DNA from: Acidobacteriota bacterium
GTDB taxonomy: Bacteria > Acidobacteriota > Holophagae > Holophagales > Holophagaceae
Length of the DNA stretch: 64,000 nucleotides
Assembly (NCBI GenBank): GCA_016192145.1
Contig: JACPUT010000017.1
Coordinates: 62,001 to 126,000, forward strand
Direction: 5' to 3'
The position numbers were made by a program, and so were the translations under genes. Under the pieces are notes generated by a model. That model made no database searches. It saw nothing but the letters and a program-made list of their open reading frames with translations, and was not told where the DNA came from. Shown here in pieces: positions 23,717 through 34,165 of this stretch. Numbering within the stretch: the first letter of the stretch is position 1; the number at the start of each line of letters is the position of its first letter.

Positions 23717-25294
23717 CTACACCGAAGCGGGTTCTCCGAGCAGTTCGGCGATTTCGGCTTTCAGGAGCCACTCTTCGGGGAAGCCTGCGGCCGCGGTTTG
23801 GAGGGCTGCGAGGCGATCGGTCTTGCCAGCGCCGGAAGCACGCAGCTCGCGCACCTCGCGGTAGAGACCGGCCAACACGGCGGGCAGGGATTCGGCCTTG
23901 GCCTGCTGCGCCTTGACCTCGCCCTCACCGGCGGAAAAGGCGTTCATCTCGCCGAACCAGCGATCCCAGGTGGCGGGATCCGCGGGCCCACCGGCCACGG
24001 AGGGCAGGGTGGGGGAGACGAAGAGGTAGGTCCAGGAAGGCAGGTCCAGGGGGCGTCCGCTGAGGTGGCCGCGCAGGTTCACCACCTCACCGCCCCCCAC
24101 GGCGAAGCCCGTGAGGAAGAGGCCGCTCTTCAACTCGAAGCTGAAGGCACCCCGCTCGGGCAGGGTGGCTTCCCCGAATACGATGAGGGCCTGGCCGGGC
24201 CAGGGGTTTCCGAGGGCCTTGCCGTCGCGGCTGGCCATGACGGGGCCTTCCAGGCGGGCCACGGCGGTGGCGAGGCCGGGGGCGATCTCCGCTTCGCAGG
24301 CCACGCGTTCCACCACCTTGCCGGTGAGTTCGAGGCCATCGCCCAGCACGAGGTGGTTCACGGTGCGGGCGCGCAGGGCCTCCTCCAGGCCGAAGTCGCC
24401 GCCGCGCTTCCAGGCCAGGGTCTGCTCGAACTCGGCGAGGACTTCGAAGAGGTGCTCGAAATCCCGGGCCACGAAGAGCTGGGGCTGCATGCGGGTGATG
24501 TCGTACTCGGTCTCGGTGCAGATGAGGCCGTGGGGCACCCTCTTCACGGCGTCCGTGAGGCAGTGCTTGGCCTCCCCCAGGGAACTGAGGATGCCGGCGC
24601 CGTAAATCTTGGGATCCTCGCAGGTGCCCACGAGGCCGTATTCGGCGGTCCACCAGTAGAGGCGCGAGGCCTTGGTGTTCTCGCTCACGTAGCGGCGGCT
24701 GGCGGCGGTGGCGTGGAGGCGCTCTTCGGCGTGGGCAATGTCCTCGTGCGTGGCGGTGGGATCCTCCTTCACCACGGAGAGGTTGCGGATGGCCTCGAAC
24801 ATGGCCTCGTCCTCCACGGAGGCGATGGCCTTGAAGCCGACCAGTCCACACGCCTTCAGGTACTCCGCGTAACGGGCGTTGGCAAGGATGGGGGCGTGGC
24901 CGGCGCTCTCGTGGATGATGTCCGGCGCGGGCGTGTAGGCGATGTGCTCGTGGGTGCGGATGTCGCAGGCGATGGCGAGGACGCCCAGGGTCTGCAGCTC
25001 CGTGAACACAGCCGGGGGGATGAAGCCCCGCACGGCCACGGCGGACCAGCCCAGCTTGGCCAGCTTCTCGTTCATCTCATCCAGGCTGGGGATGGCTTCG
25101 CTGCCGATGCCCGTGGCCTCCAGGCCCTCCAAGTAGACGCTGTGGGCCTTGTCGCCCAGATGGGCCTTGAGGCGGTGCAGGATGTGCCGCCACACGGCCT
25201 GATCCCGGGAGGTGTAGGCGTCGTAATCCTGGGTCACCACGTAGCGCCGAAGGTGGGCGGGCAATTTCTGGATGGCGGCTTCGGTGGGGCGCAT
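23717..25294 (-). CDS. phhA: Aromatic amino acid (phenylalanine) hydroxylase, long bacterial form
   Basis: A 525-residue protein. The catalytic domain (about 1-290) holds the iron ligands in DIIHESAGHAPIL (His-x4-His) and the Glu in WWTAEYGLVG. It uses tetrahydropterin and O2 to make tyrosine from phenylalanine. Typical proteobacterial PhhA is about 265-300 residues; here a C-terminal part of about 230 residues is added (VMASRDGKALGNPWPGQALIVFG and later charged helices), as in long acidobacterial/Bacteroidetes-type versions. The pterin-recycling PCD is downstream. Upstream (25316-25336) two GTTAA half-sites, 14 nt apart, may be a regulator site, perhaps for the adjacent LysR protein. ATG 25294 follows GAGGATC. 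Confidence 0.88.
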   Translation of the reverse strand: MRPTEAAIQKLPAHLRRYVVTQDYDAYTSRDQAVWRHILHRLKAHLGDKAHSVYLEGLEATGIGSEAIPSLDEMNEKLAKLGWSAVAVRGFIPPAVFTELQTLGVLAIACDIRTHEHIAYTPAPDIIHESAGHAPILANARYAEYLKACGLVGFKAIASVEDEAMFEAIRNLSVVKEDPTATHEDIAHAEERLHATAASRRYVSENTKASRLYWWTAEYGLVGTCEDPKIYGAGILSSLGEAKHCLTDAVKRVPHGLICTETEYDITRMQPQLFVARDFEHLFEVLAEFEQTLAWKRGGDFGLEEALRARTVNHLVLGDGLELTGKVVERVACEAEIAPGLATAVARLEGPVMASRDGKALGNPWPGQALIVFGEATLPERGAFSFELKSGLFLTGFAVGGGEVVNLRGHLSGRPLDLPSWTYLFVSPTLPSVAGGPADPATWDRWFGEMNAFSAGEGEVKAQQAKAESLPAVLAGLYREVRELRASGAGKTDRLAALQTAAAGFPEEWLLKAEIAELLGEPASV

Positions 25295-25371
25295 GGAGAT
25301 CCTCGGACCCTTTAAAGTTAAGGTGTCGAGGTTAAATCGGAAATTCAGAAAATACCGAAGAGTTCGTCGCT

Positions 25372-26292
25372 TTACCGACGATTTGATTTGAGACGCTTCC
25401 GAAGGGGCGCGAGGATCGTTTCGGCTTCGGGGCTCCAGCCGCCTTCGGGCCCCAGAGCCACCACCTCCACGGCCTGGGGGTTGGCTTCCCGCAGGGGCCA
25501 GGCCTTGAGATCGGCGGGGATGGGGGCCATGCGGCGGAGGTCCGGGGCGATGGCGGCAGCGCCGTAGGCCCGGAGCAGATCGAAGAGGTGGAGGAAGCTT
25601 TCGGCGCGCCCCATCTCCTTCACGGCCACCCCGGCGTTCTCGAAGCGGGCGCGGTTGGCGCCGCCGTAGGGGTCATCCCGCAGCCAATCCACGAAGACCT
25701 GATCCTGGAGATCCGCGACCTTCAGGGAAGCGGCGGTGGCCTTGGCCTTAGCAAAGGCTGATTTCGCGGGCGCCAGCACCACGAAGGGCAGGCTGAGCAG
25801 GCTCTGGGTGCGCACGCCTTCGTGCGGAGGCAGGGGCGTGAAACCCAGGGCCAGATCCAGCTGGCGGGTCTGCACCTGTCGCACCAGCTCGTGGGCACCG
25901 CCGAAGGAGGCCTCCACCTTCACGCCATGGCCAGCGGCGGCCTGGGCGATCTCGGGCAGGAGGAGGGTGCTGAGGGTGGGGTTGAGACCCACGCGGAGGT
26001 GGGCCTCCAGGCCCGCCTGGTCCTTGAGCCGTTTCAGATCCAGGGCGTGAAGGGGCCCCTGGGCCGCGGCGTAGAGGCGCTCGCCTCGGGCCGTGAGGCG
26101 CAGCTTCCGGCCGGGGCCCCGCTCCAGGAGGGGCGCACCCTCCGTGAGGCCCTGCTCCAGGGCCTTGAGGTGCTCGCTCACCACGGAGCGGGCCACGGCC
26201 AGGTGCTGGGCGGCACCTTCCAGGGAACCGGTCTCGACGGCGGCCACGAAGGCCTCCAGCCAGGTGAGGTGTCGGGGGAGCTTTCGGGTCAT
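25372..26292 (-). CDS. LysR-family transcriptional regulator
   Basis: A 306-residue regulator. The N-terminal helix-turn-helix (about 10-65: VETGSLEGAAQHLAVARSVV followed by SEHLKALEQGL) is followed by a LysR substrate-binding domain (about 90-290). The gene lies directly upstream of phhA on the same strand, 77 bp apart, so phhA and the pterin/persulfide genes are plausible targets. The co-inducer is unknown. Confidence 0.85.
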   Translation of the reverse strand: MTRKLPRHLTWLEAFVAAVETGSLEGAAQHLAVARSVVSEHLKALEQGLTEGAPLLERGPGRKLRLTARGERLYAAAQGPLHALDLKRLKDQAGLEAHLRVGLNPTLSTLLLPEIAQAAAGHGVKVEASFGGAHELVRQVQTRQLDLALGFTPLPPHEGVRTQSLLSLPFVVLAPAKSAFAKAKATAASLKVADLQDQVFVDWLRDDPYGGANRARFENAGVAVKEMGRAESFLHLFDLLRAYGAAAIAPDLRRMAPIPADLKAWPLREANPQAVEVVALGPEGGWSPEAETILAPLRKRLKSNRR

Positions 26293-26327
26293 GGGGCGAG
26301 TATGGCCTGAGAGGGCATCATGGAGCC

Positions 26328-27104
26328 ATGTCCGATGCCGATCTCCGCGCCCTCTTCGCCGACCTGCGCTTCGGGGGCACGCGCCTGGATCCCTTCGGCG
26401 CGGCGTGCTTCGTGGCGGAGGGCCGGATTCTCGTGGAGGATCTGCTGAGCTGGGGCCGCGCGGGGCGCATGGAAGTGGTGGCGGTGCTCGCCGAGGAGAG
26501 CCAGGCGGAAGCGGCGCGGAGCCTGCTGCCCCAGGGCACGGAGCTGCTGACGTCCACGAAGCCCGAACTGGAAGCGCTCACGGGCTTCCCCTTCCATCGG
26601 GGGCTGCTGGCGGCGGCGCGGGTGCCTGAGGCTCGAGCCCTGGAATCGCTCGACTCGGCGCGCCGGATCCTGGTGCTGCCTTCCACCGCCGATGCGGAGA
26701 ACCTGGGGCAGCTGCTCCGCACGGCCGCCGCCCTGGGGCTGGATGGCGCCCTGCTGGGGCCCGGGCCCGATCCCTTCAGCCGCCGCGCCGTGCGGGTTTC
26801 AATGGGGGCCAGCTGGAAGCTGCCGCTGTGGCGGGTGGAGGATCCCTGGGGCCCGCTGGAGCGGTGGAAGCAGGGGGGCGGAGAAATCGTGGCGGCGGCC
26901 CTGCCGGGATCCGTGCCGGCCTGGGAGTGGGAGGCGCCGGCGCGCTGCGCCCTGGTGCTGGGGGCTGAAGGGCCGGGCCTCTCCGACGCGGAACTGGCAC
27001 GTTGCGATCGCACGGTCCGCATCCCCATGGCCGAAGGCGTGGACAGCCTCAACGTGGCGGCCGCCGGCGCAATCCTCATGGCCAAGCTGGCCGGCGCCAT
27101 TTGA
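26328..27104 (+). CDS. TrmH/SpoU-family RNA 2'-O-methyltransferase
   Basis: A 258-residue SPOUT methyltransferase. An N-terminal substrate-binding part (about 1-100) precedes the SpoU catalytic motifs: ADAENLGQLLRTAAALG (motif 1, with N-x-G-x-x-x-R), ALVLGAEGPGLSDAE (motif 2) and IPMAEGVDSLNVAAAGAI (motif 3). It methylates a ribose of rRNA or tRNA; the target cannot be told. It is divergent from lysR with 35 bp between starts. Confidence 0.87.
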   Translation: MSDADLRALFADLRFGGTRLDPFGAACFVAEGRILVEDLLSWGRAGRMEVVAVLAEESQAEAARSLLPQGTELLTSTKPELEALTGFPFHRGLLAAARVPEARALESLDSARRILVLPSTADAENLGQLLRTAAALGLDGALLGPGPDPFSRRAVRVSMGASWKLPLWRVEDPWGPLERWKQGGGEIVAAALPGSVPAWEWEAPARCALVLGAEGPGLSDAELARCDRTVRIPMAEGVDSLNVAAAGAILMAKLAGAI

Positions 27105-27136
27105 GCCGGAGACCGACCGGGGGAAATGAAAAAGAA

Positions 27137-27202
27137 AACCGGAGATGGACCGTTCCAATGCCATCACTGTTCATCATTTTTCATCACTGTTCATCTCCGG
27201 TT
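27137..27202. repeat. Inverted repeat with tandem 10-nt word ATCACTGTTC
   Basis: AACCGGAGATG (27137-27147) is perfectly complementary to CATCTCCGGTT (27192-27202). Next to the right arm are three 10-nt units, ATCACTGTTC, ATCATTTTTC, ATCACTGTTC (27163-27192). The word is a near match to that in the repeat at 18998-19051. It fills most of the 105-bp gap between the convergent SpoU and DUF2721 genes. Confidence 0.65.
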
Positions 27203-27209
27203 GGTTTAT

Positions 27210-27704
27210 TTAGTTCTCCGGTCCAACGTCGGCCGATGGCCCTCTCCGGCCCAGCACCTGTTCCAGCACCGCCATCTCCTGCAGCGTGCTGCTGACGGCG
27301 GAGCGCGCCTCGCGGATGAGCAGGAAGCTGGCATGGAGCAGGGCTCCGGCGCCGAGGATGCCCAGGCCCACGGGGAGCCATGGCGGCACCCCGCGCAGGA
27401 TGCCGCCCAGGCCGATGGTGAAGCTGCAGCCCACCAATAGGCCGATGGCGCAGTAGAGCACCGTCATGGACGTGCGCAGCATCAGGGCCCGCTGATGGAG
27501 CCGGGGCAGTTGATCCGCCAGGAGCCGGGCCCGCCGCGGATCATGGGCTTGGCCTTCGGCTTCACGGGCGAGGGTACGCACGCGATCCACCACGCGGCTC
27601 AGGCGGTTGGAAGTGGAGAGCACGAGGGTGCCCGAAGCGGAGATGAGCACCGCGGGGGTGATCATGGCGCCGAGGACTTCGTTGGCGGAGGCGGGCATGG
27701 CCAA
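27210..27704 (-). CDS. DUF2721 family membrane protein
   Basis: A 164-residue protein. The N-terminal ITPAVLISASGTLVLSTSNR followed by LSRVVDRVR is the DUF2721 signature, a hydrophobic helix leading into a basic segment. A charged helical region (about 45-80) and two further membrane helices (about 85-110 and 115-135) follow. Function is unknown; the pattern suggests a small inner-membrane protein with a cytosolic coiled domain. Confidence 0.78.
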   Translation of the reverse strand: MAMPASANEVLGAMITPAVLISASGTLVLSTSNRLSRVVDRVRTLAREAEGQAHDPRRARLLADQLPRLHQRALMLRTSMTVLYCAIGLLVGCSFTIGLGGILRGVPPWLPVGLGILGAGALLHASFLLIREARSAVSSTLQEMAVLEQVLGRRGPSADVGPEN

Positions 27705-27723
27705 AAGGTATCAGGATCAGGCC

Positions 27724-28527
27724 TCAGGCGGAGTAACCGCCATCGAGCACCAGCTCCACGCCCGTGGCGAAACGGCCCGCGTCGCTCACGAGGTAGAGGA
27801 TTCCTTCGGCGATCTCCTCGGGCGCTGCGAACCGCTTCTGGCCGGGACCGGGGGATTGGGCTTCCATGGCTCTCCAGGCCCCTTCGAGGCTGCCTTCGGA
27901 TTTCACGAGGTCCTGGAAGAAGGGCATGGATTCCCACATGGCCGTCCGCACCCCGCCGGGGAGCACTGCGTTCACCCGGATGTGGTGCTCGGCCAACTCC
28001 AAGGCCGCGCTGCGGGCCAGCATAGAGACGCCGGCCTTGCTGACGGCATAGGCGGCGGCGCCGGGCGTGGACTTGCGCCCCGACGCGGAGGAGACGAGCA
28101 CGATGCGCCCTTCGCATTCCGCCGTGGCCTGGCCCTTCATGACGCGAGCCACGGCGCGAAGGCCGAGGAAACAGCCATCGAGGTTCACGGCCATGATGCG
28201 GCGCCAATCCTCCCAAGCGGTGTCGGTGACGGGGGCACCGTGGGAGATGCCCGCGGCGAGCACGGCGATGTCCACCCGGCCCCAGGCATCGAGAACGTCG
28301 GCCATGGCCGCCTCCCACTGGGCTTCGGAGGTGACGTCCAGCAGGAGGGCCAGGGCCTCTCCGCCGGTGTCGCGGATGTGGGCGGCGGTGGATTCGGCGC
28401 CGACGAGATCGCGGTCGGCCAGCGCCACCTTCGCGCCCCGGGACGCCAGCAGGAGGGCCGTGGCGCGCCCGATGCCCGAAGCGGCGCCGGAGATGAGGGC
28501 GGTTTGGGAGGAGAATGGGTGGCTCAG
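27724..28527 (-). CDS. Short-chain dehydrogenase/reductase with a non-canonical start
   Basis: A 267-residue classical SDR. ALISGAASGIGRATALLL is the nucleotide-binding G-x-x-x-G-x-G loop, VAGVxxG-like segment reads VLAAGISHG, the catalytic Ser is in LVSSASG and the Y-x-x-x-K in YAVSKAG; the C-terminus FATGVELVLDGGYSA is typical. The substrate is unknown. No ATG, GTG or TTG exists between an upstream in-frame stop (TAG, near 28555) and the nucleotide-binding loop. CTG at 28527, 5 nt after GGAG, gives a normal SDR N-terminus, and ATT 18 nt further upstream is the other option. A frameshift or sequencing error is a less likely alternative. Confidence 0.82.
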   Translation of the reverse strand: MSHPFSSQTALISGAASGIGRATALLLASRGAKVALADRDLVGAESTAAHIRDTGGEALALLLDVTSEAQWEAAMADVLDAWGRVDIAVLAAGISHGAPVTDTAWEDWRRIMAVNLDGCFLGLRAVARVMKGQATAECEGRIVLVSSASGRKSTPGAAAYAVSKAGVSMLARSAALELAEHHIRVNAVLPGGVRTAMWESMPFFQDLVKSEGSLEGAWRAMEAQSPGPGQKRFAAPEEIAEGILYLVSDAGRFATGVELVLDGGYSA

Positions 28528-28564
28528 GGGCGCTCCCGTGGGAATGGCCCCAGCCTACCGCCGC

Positions 28565-28872
28565 TCAGGGACGGCGGAGGAAGGGGATGACGTTGGGATG
28601 GGGCTCGCCATCCGCGTCCTCGGAGGGGGCCACGGGGTCGGCCCGTTCCAGATCCTCCTCGCGGTAGGTGTTCTCAGCGCCGTTGTCCCAGCGGACGTAG
28701 TAGGGACGTGGCGCGGCGCCGGGTTTGTGGGGGCGCTCCCCGGCGAAGAGCACCGTGCCTGGGCCGCCGCCGCCCTGGGCCTCGGGCACCCAGTGGGGCC
28801 AGGCCCCCCCGTACATGGCGACGCCCGCGCGGGTCAGGCGGACCCGGTCGCCGGCGGTGAATTCCAGCTCGT

Positions 28873-28882
<10 letters not shown>
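28565..28882 (-). CDS. Small SH3-like protein resembling the MIB/HERC2 domain
   Basis: A 105-residue protein I do not assign to a known bacterial family. It reads as a compact beta-barrel: GDRVRLTRAGVA, then GTVLFAG and YYVRWDNGAENTYREEDLERA. The WDNG-x-x-NTYR pattern recalls the MIB/HERC2 SH3-like domain, best known from eukaryotic ubiquitin ligases and occasionally seen in bacteria. It ends in a Pro/acidic tail. The start overlaps the pyrC stop by 10 nt, so the two are coupled. Function unknown. Confidence 0.65.
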
Positions 28883-30165
<1,283 letters not shown>

Positions 30166-30211
30166 GGCGGGGCTCCGAACAGTCCATTTCACCATGATCC
30201 AGGGGCTTGGC

Positions 30212-30871
30212 TCAGCGGGAAGATGGCAGGTCCAAGGCCTCCATGCGGTGCTCGATGAGCATCCACTGGGCTACGGCCAGGGTGATGAGCACCGGGAAGG
30301 CTTCTAGGAATCCCACGGAGATCCAGAGGAACAGGTCGGCCCTTTCCCAGCTGCTGACAAGCATGACGGCCCGGAATCCATGGAAGGCCCCGTGCACCCC
30401 CAGCGTCGCCACCACGAAATGGCCCGTCCGGGCGATGGGAATGGATAGGTTGCGATTGAGGGCCCAGGCCCCGTGGAGCAGGAAGGGGACCAGCGCTGCT
30501 GAAAAGGCCAAGGGCCTGCCTTGGAGGTGGGCGGAGAGCGGAGCCAGAATCGCCAGGTAGAGCAGGGCTGGGATCAGGGCCAGAGCGGAAGGCACGGAGC
30601 GGCCCCCAAACCGGAGGCAGCCGACCCACTGAAGTCCCGCGCTCACCATCAGCAGGGAATTCCTCAAGGCGGTGAGGTAGAGGTCCCCCGATTCCGTTGG
30701 GGCATGGACGAGGTAGAGTCCGATGCCCGTGGCGGCCCACCAGTAGCTGGCCACCCAGACGCCCACTTCGGGGCGGTAGAGCCACCTCCGCAGAATCCAG
30801 GTGATCCAGATCGCCACTCCAAAGATGGCGATGGCCAAGGCCGCGCCCAGGGTGTCGTAGATGAAATTCAC
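30212..30871 (-). CDS. Seven-helix membrane protein of unknown function
   Basis: A 219-residue protein with about seven hydrophobic helices and short loops, ending in a polar tail. I do not recognise the family. It resembles the membrane-embedded N-terminal half of some GGDEF sensor proteins but has no signalling domain. It is flanked by guaB upstream and pyrC downstream on the same strand, with gaps of 72 and 46 nt. Confidence 0.6.
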   Translation of the reverse strand: MNFIYDTLGAALAIAIFGVAIWITWILRRWLYRPEVGVWVASYWWAATGIGLYLVHAPTESGDLYLTALRNSLLMVSAGLQWVGCLRFGGRSVPSALALIPALLYLAILAPLSAHLQGRPLAFSAALVPFLLHGAWALNRNLSIPIARTGHFVVATLGVHGAFHGFRAVMLVSSWERADLFLWISVGFLEAFPVLITLAVAQWMLIEHRMEALDLPSSR

Positions 30872-30943
30872 GGGAACTCCACCAGGAAGTTATAACCTCA
30901 TTTCGCGAGGCTAAGGGCTGCTTCCTTGAGCGCGGGGGAAGGC

Positions 30944-32404
30944 CTACTCCATGCGGTAGTTCGGCGCTTCCTTGGTGATCATCACGTCATGGGCGTGGCT
31001 TTCACGGAGGCCGCTGGTGCTGATCTCCACGAACACGGCCTTCTTCTGGAAGTCGGGGATGCTCTTGCCGCCACTGAGGCCCATGCCGGCCCGCAGGCCA
31101 CCCATGAGCTGCGTGACGAGCTGGCTCATGCGGCCCTTGTAGGGAACCTGGCCCTCGATGCCCTCGGGGACGAGCTTGGTGTCGTCCTTGCCTTCCTGGA
31201 AGTAGCGGTCCTTGCTTCCCTGCTTCATGGCGCCGAGGCTGCCCATGCCGCGGTAGGACTTGAAGGTGCGGCCCTGGTAGAAGATGGTCTCGCCGGGGGC
31301 CTCGTCGGTGCCCGCGAAGAGGCTCCCGATCATCACCACGTCCGCGCCGGCGGCCACGGCCTTGGCGATGTCGCCGGAGAACTTGATGCCACCGTCCCCG
31401 ATGCAGGGCACGCCCGCTTCGCGGCAGGCCCGGGAAGCTTCCGCGATGGCGGTGATCTGGGGCATGCCCGCCCCGGTGACGATGCGGGTGGTGCAGATGG
31501 AGCCGGGCCCGATGCCCACCTTCACGCAGTCGGCGCCCGCGGCGATGAGATCCCGGGCACCCGCGTAGGTGGCCACGTTGCCCGCGATGACGGGCGTATC
31601 TGGGAAGGCCTTTTTGAGGTCCCGCACGGCGTCCAGCACGCCCTGGCTGTGGCCATGGCTGCTGTCGAGGCAGAGCACGTCCACGTGGGCGTTCACGAGG
31701 GCCCGGGCACGGTCCAGCAGGTCCTTGCCCACGCCCACGGCGGCGCCCACGCGCAGGCGGCCCATGGCGTCCTTGGCGGCGTTGGGGTACTCGATGCTCT
31801 TCTCGATGTCCTTGACGGTGATGAGGCCCTTGAGGGCGCCGGCCTCATCGACCACGAGGAGCTTCTCGATGCGGTGCTTCTGGAGCGTGACCTTGGCCTG
31901 TTCCAGGGTGGTGCCCACGGGCACGGTGACCAGGTCCTTCTTCGTCATGGCCTCGGAGACGGGGATGTCCCAGCGGGTCTCGAAGCGGAGGTCGCGGTTC
32001 GTGAGGATGCCCACGAGCTTCCCATCCTTCACCACGGGCACGCCGCTGATGCGGAATTTGGCCATCAGGGCCTCGGCATCGCGGATGGGCTGCTCGGGGG
32101 TGATGGTGATGGGGTTGGTGATCATGCCGCTCTCGGAGCGCTTGACCCGATCCACTTCCTCCGCCTGCTGCTCGATGGGGAGGTTCTTGTGGATGATGCC
32201 CAGGCCGCCCAGCTGGGCGATGGCGATGGCCATGCGGGCTTCGGTGACCGTATCCATGGCCGCGCTGATGAGCGGGATGTTGAGGAAGAGATCCTTCGCG
32301 AGCCGCGTCTTCAGGTCGACGGCGTTCGGGTGGACCTCCGAGTGACCGGGGGTCAGCAGCACGTCATCGAACGTGAGGGCCTTCATCAAGGGCAAGGTGA
32401 GCAT
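30944..32404 (-). CDS. guaB: Inosine-5'-monophosphate dehydrogenase
   Basis: A 486-residue enzyme. The N-terminus [16 protein letters not shown], two CBS domains (about 95-205), [12 protein letters not shown] and the catalytic loop [17 protein letters not shown] (active Cys) identify it. The flap includes [10 protein letters not shown]. It oxidises IMP to XMP, the committed step of GMP synthesis. ATG 32404 gives the standard length; an alternative ATG lies 18 nt downstream. No guaA is visible. Confidence 0.94.
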   Translation of the reverse strand: MLTLPLMKALTFDDVLLTPGHSEVHPNAVDLKTRLAKDLFLNIPLISAAMDTVTEARMAIAIAQLGGLGIIHKNLPIEQQAEEVDRVKRSESGMITNPITITPEQPIRDAEALMAKFRISGVPVVKDGKLVGILTNRDLRFETRWDIPVSEAMTKKDLVTVPVGTTLEQAKVTLQKHRIEKLLVVDEAGALKGLITVKDIEKSIEYPNAAKDAMGRLRVGAAVGVGKDLLDRARALVNAHVDVLCLDSSHGHSQGVLDAVRDLKKAFPDTPVIAGNVATYAGARDLIAAGADCVKVGIGPGSICTTRIVTGAGMPQITAIAEASRACREAGVPCIGDGGIKFSGDIAKAVAAGADVVMIGSLFAGTDEAPGETIFYQGRTFKSYRGMGSLGAMKQGSKDRYFQEGKDDTKLVPEGIEGQVPYKGRMSQLVTQLMGGLRAGMGLSGGKSIPDFQKKAVFVEISTSGLRESHAHDVMITKEAPNYRME

Positions 32405-32721
32405 AAGGAGCCTTCCGAACAGAACCGCTTGCCCAGGATCAAGAGCAGCAGGACCTTGCAAGTCATGTTCTCACGGCAGAGGGCTTTAATCCAGCGGGGT
32501 TCCCGAAAGGGACCTCCTCGGGCGAAAAATAAGATCCGAATTGGGACTGAAACCAGTTCGCACAGGCTTCCCAGATTCAGTCTTTGCGATCTGGAGGTGG
32601 AGAAAGGCGTTTTCCGCCGGTTGACGCCCCGGGAACCAAGCCTAGGCTTTGGACACCGTAATCACAGCCAAGGACCTCCGTAAAAGGGCCCTTGGAATTC
32701 TCTTTTCCAACAGGAGGCACG
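32405..32721. other. Divergent intergenic region between guaB and the DUF465 gene
   Basis: This 317-bp gap holds the guaB leader on the left and the DUF465 promoter on the right. In the guaB leader a stable hairpin, GGTTCCC-GAAA-GGGACC on the forward strand (32498-32514), could influence guaB mRNA. I do not recognise a purine riboswitch in it. No open frame here looks coding. Confidence 0.4.
32621..32648 (+). promoter_or_regulatory. Candidate sigma70 promoter of the DUF465 gene
   Basis: TTGACG (32621-32626), a 16-nt spacer and TAGGCT (32643-32648). The -35 is identical to the one before lexA and the -10 is closely similar, which supports both calls. Confidence 0.45.
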
Positions 32722-32952
32722 ATGGAATTTCTGCGACCTGAACTCCAGGACCGCCTGATGAGGGAGCATTTCGAGTTCAAGAAGCTGATGGAGGAGCATC
32801 GAAGCGCGGATGAGCGGCTCCGGAATCTCCAGAACAAGGCCAGGCTCAGCGCCCAGGAAAGCATGGAGGAGGTTGAGCTGAAGAAGCAGAAGCTGCGCGC
32901 GAAGGAACGGATCTACCAAATTGTCCAGGAACACAACGGCACGGAACACTGA
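32722..32952 (+). CDS. DUF465 (YdcH-like) small coiled-coil protein
   Basis: A 76-residue, highly charged, all-helical protein. FEFKKLMEEHRSADERLRNL and the C-terminal ELKKQKLRAKERIYQIVQEH match the two-helix antiparallel coiled coil of the DUF465/YdcH family. Function is unknown. ATG 32722 follows an ideal AGGAGG site. It has its own promoter and terminator and so is monocistronic. Confidence 0.75.
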   Translation: MEFLRPELQDRLMREHFEFKKLMEEHRSADERLRNLQNKARLSAQESMEEVELKKQKLRAKERIYQIVQEHNGTEH

Positions 32953-32960
32953 GCCGGTTC

Positions 32961-33008
32961 GGCTTCCATGGAGATGGGCCCGCGGCGCGGGCCCTTCTTC
33001 ATGGAAGC
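32961..33008 (+). terminator. Nested hairpin terminator after the DUF465 gene
   Basis: Inner stem GGGCCCGC (32976-32983) / GCGGGCCC (32987-32994) with a 3-nt loop and TTCTTC tail, inside an outer perfect GCTTCCATG / CATGGAAGC pair. Position and stability fit an intrinsic terminator. Confidence 0.65.
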
Positions 33009-33126
33009 GGGAAGCCGACAGCAATCCGATTGGACGCAGGCCGGGTTGTCGCGGCTGGGCTTTCTGAGCTTGGTCCGGCGCTCGGGGAATGCCCAAGCCA
33101 CTCCAACGGTCTCGGAGTCTCCCCGA

Positions 33127-33957
33127 TCAGCGGCAACCTCGCAGTTTGCGGGTGACGCTGGGCTGGCCAGCCACCGTGATGGTGATGGTGCTGCAGGGGA
33201 GGCTGAAGGCGACCTCCGCGGACTGGCTTCCTTGTGCCAGGTGCAGAATGCCGGAAGTGGGGCGGCAGCAACCCACGGTCCAAGTGAGCGGCCTCGCCAT
33301 GTCCACGGTGCCTGCCACGGCCGGTTCGGCGTTGGCCTGGGCGGTGAAGCCGCCCCAGAGCTTGTAGGTGCCCGGGGTGGCCCAGTCCGTGTGATAGGCG
33401 GCGTCGTAGGTGAAGGTCCGATTTTCCCCGGGCTCCGAGGCCTCGGTATGGGCCAGCCTGAATTGGGAGAGGGTCACCGTGCCCGTGGAGGTGGCGGTGT
33501 CGATCACCACGTGCCGGGTGCCGTCGAGGGTGGTGGTCTCCGCGCCGCCATCCTCGGTCAGGACGAGGTGGTTGAAGGTGATGGTGTAGTCCCCGGCTTT
33601 CCAGGTGAGATCGATGTTGCCATCCAGGGACTCGTCGCCAGAGGTGCAGTGCACGAAGGTCCAGGTCTGGTGGGTGAAGCCCTGGGCATCGGGGCCGGTT
33701 GTGGTCACGGAAGCGCAGGAGGGGAGGGAGGGCAGGTGCAGGCCCAGCGCCGCCTGGGGCGTCCCCTCGCCCACTGGGGACCAGAAGGGTAGGGCCGAGG
33801 AAGAGGCCTGGGCGGTGGACTCGCTGCCCACCACGCTGGAGGTCACCGCCATGACCCGGGCCGGGGTGAGGCCGCTGCCGGTGTCGGAGTGTGGGGACCC
33901 GCCCCCGCAGGCCACGAGGGCGAGGGTGGCGAGGGGGAGGGCTGGACGCAGTCGCAT
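33127..33957 (-). CDS. Secreted lipoprotein of unknown function
   Basis: A 276-residue protein with a lipoprotein signal: a short basic start, a hydrophobic stretch and the lipobox LALVAC followed by GGG. The mature part is Thr/Ser-rich with repeated beta-strand patterns (DYTITFNHLVLTEDGG, RHVVIDTATSTGTVTLSQFR) and a C-terminal domain with several cysteines (PSCASV, FVHCTSG, VGCCRP, LPCST, LRGCR). The fold is likely a beta-sandwich. I do not recognise the family, and no neighbour suggests a role. Confidence 0.7.
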   Translation of the reverse strand: MRLRPALPLATLALVACGGGSPHSDTGSGLTPARVMAVTSSVVGSESTAQASSSALPFWSPVGEGTPQAALGLHLPSLPSCASVTTTGPDAQGFTHQTWTFVHCTSGDESLDGNIDLTWKAGDYTITFNHLVLTEDGGAETTTLDGTRHVVIDTATSTGTVTLSQFRLAHTEASEPGENRTFTYDAAYHTDWATPGTYKLWGGFTAQANAEPAVAGTVDMARPLTWTVGCCRPTSGILHLAQGSQSAEVAFSLPCSTITITVAGQPSVTRKLRGCR

Positions 33958-34165
33958 AAGGACCTCCTGGAGGCAACGGCCCAGGATGGTGCCGAACCCG
34001 GGGCCCTACAAGGCGCCGGTCGAGAAATAGGGAAAGGCCGCCTGGGGTGGCGACGTTGAAGGGACGGCAACTCCAGAAGGCCATGGTCGCCCCACGTGGC
34101 GGGGGTTTGGGGGTACTGCCGTGCCCCCATGGAAGTGCACCGGCAGCTGCTCCCGGCGGGTGGCG

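Noticed and set aside
32498-32514. The guaB leader hairpin as a purine riboswitch
   Set aside because: A single stem with a 4-nt loop; the three-way junction and loop-loop contacts of guanine riboswitches are absent.
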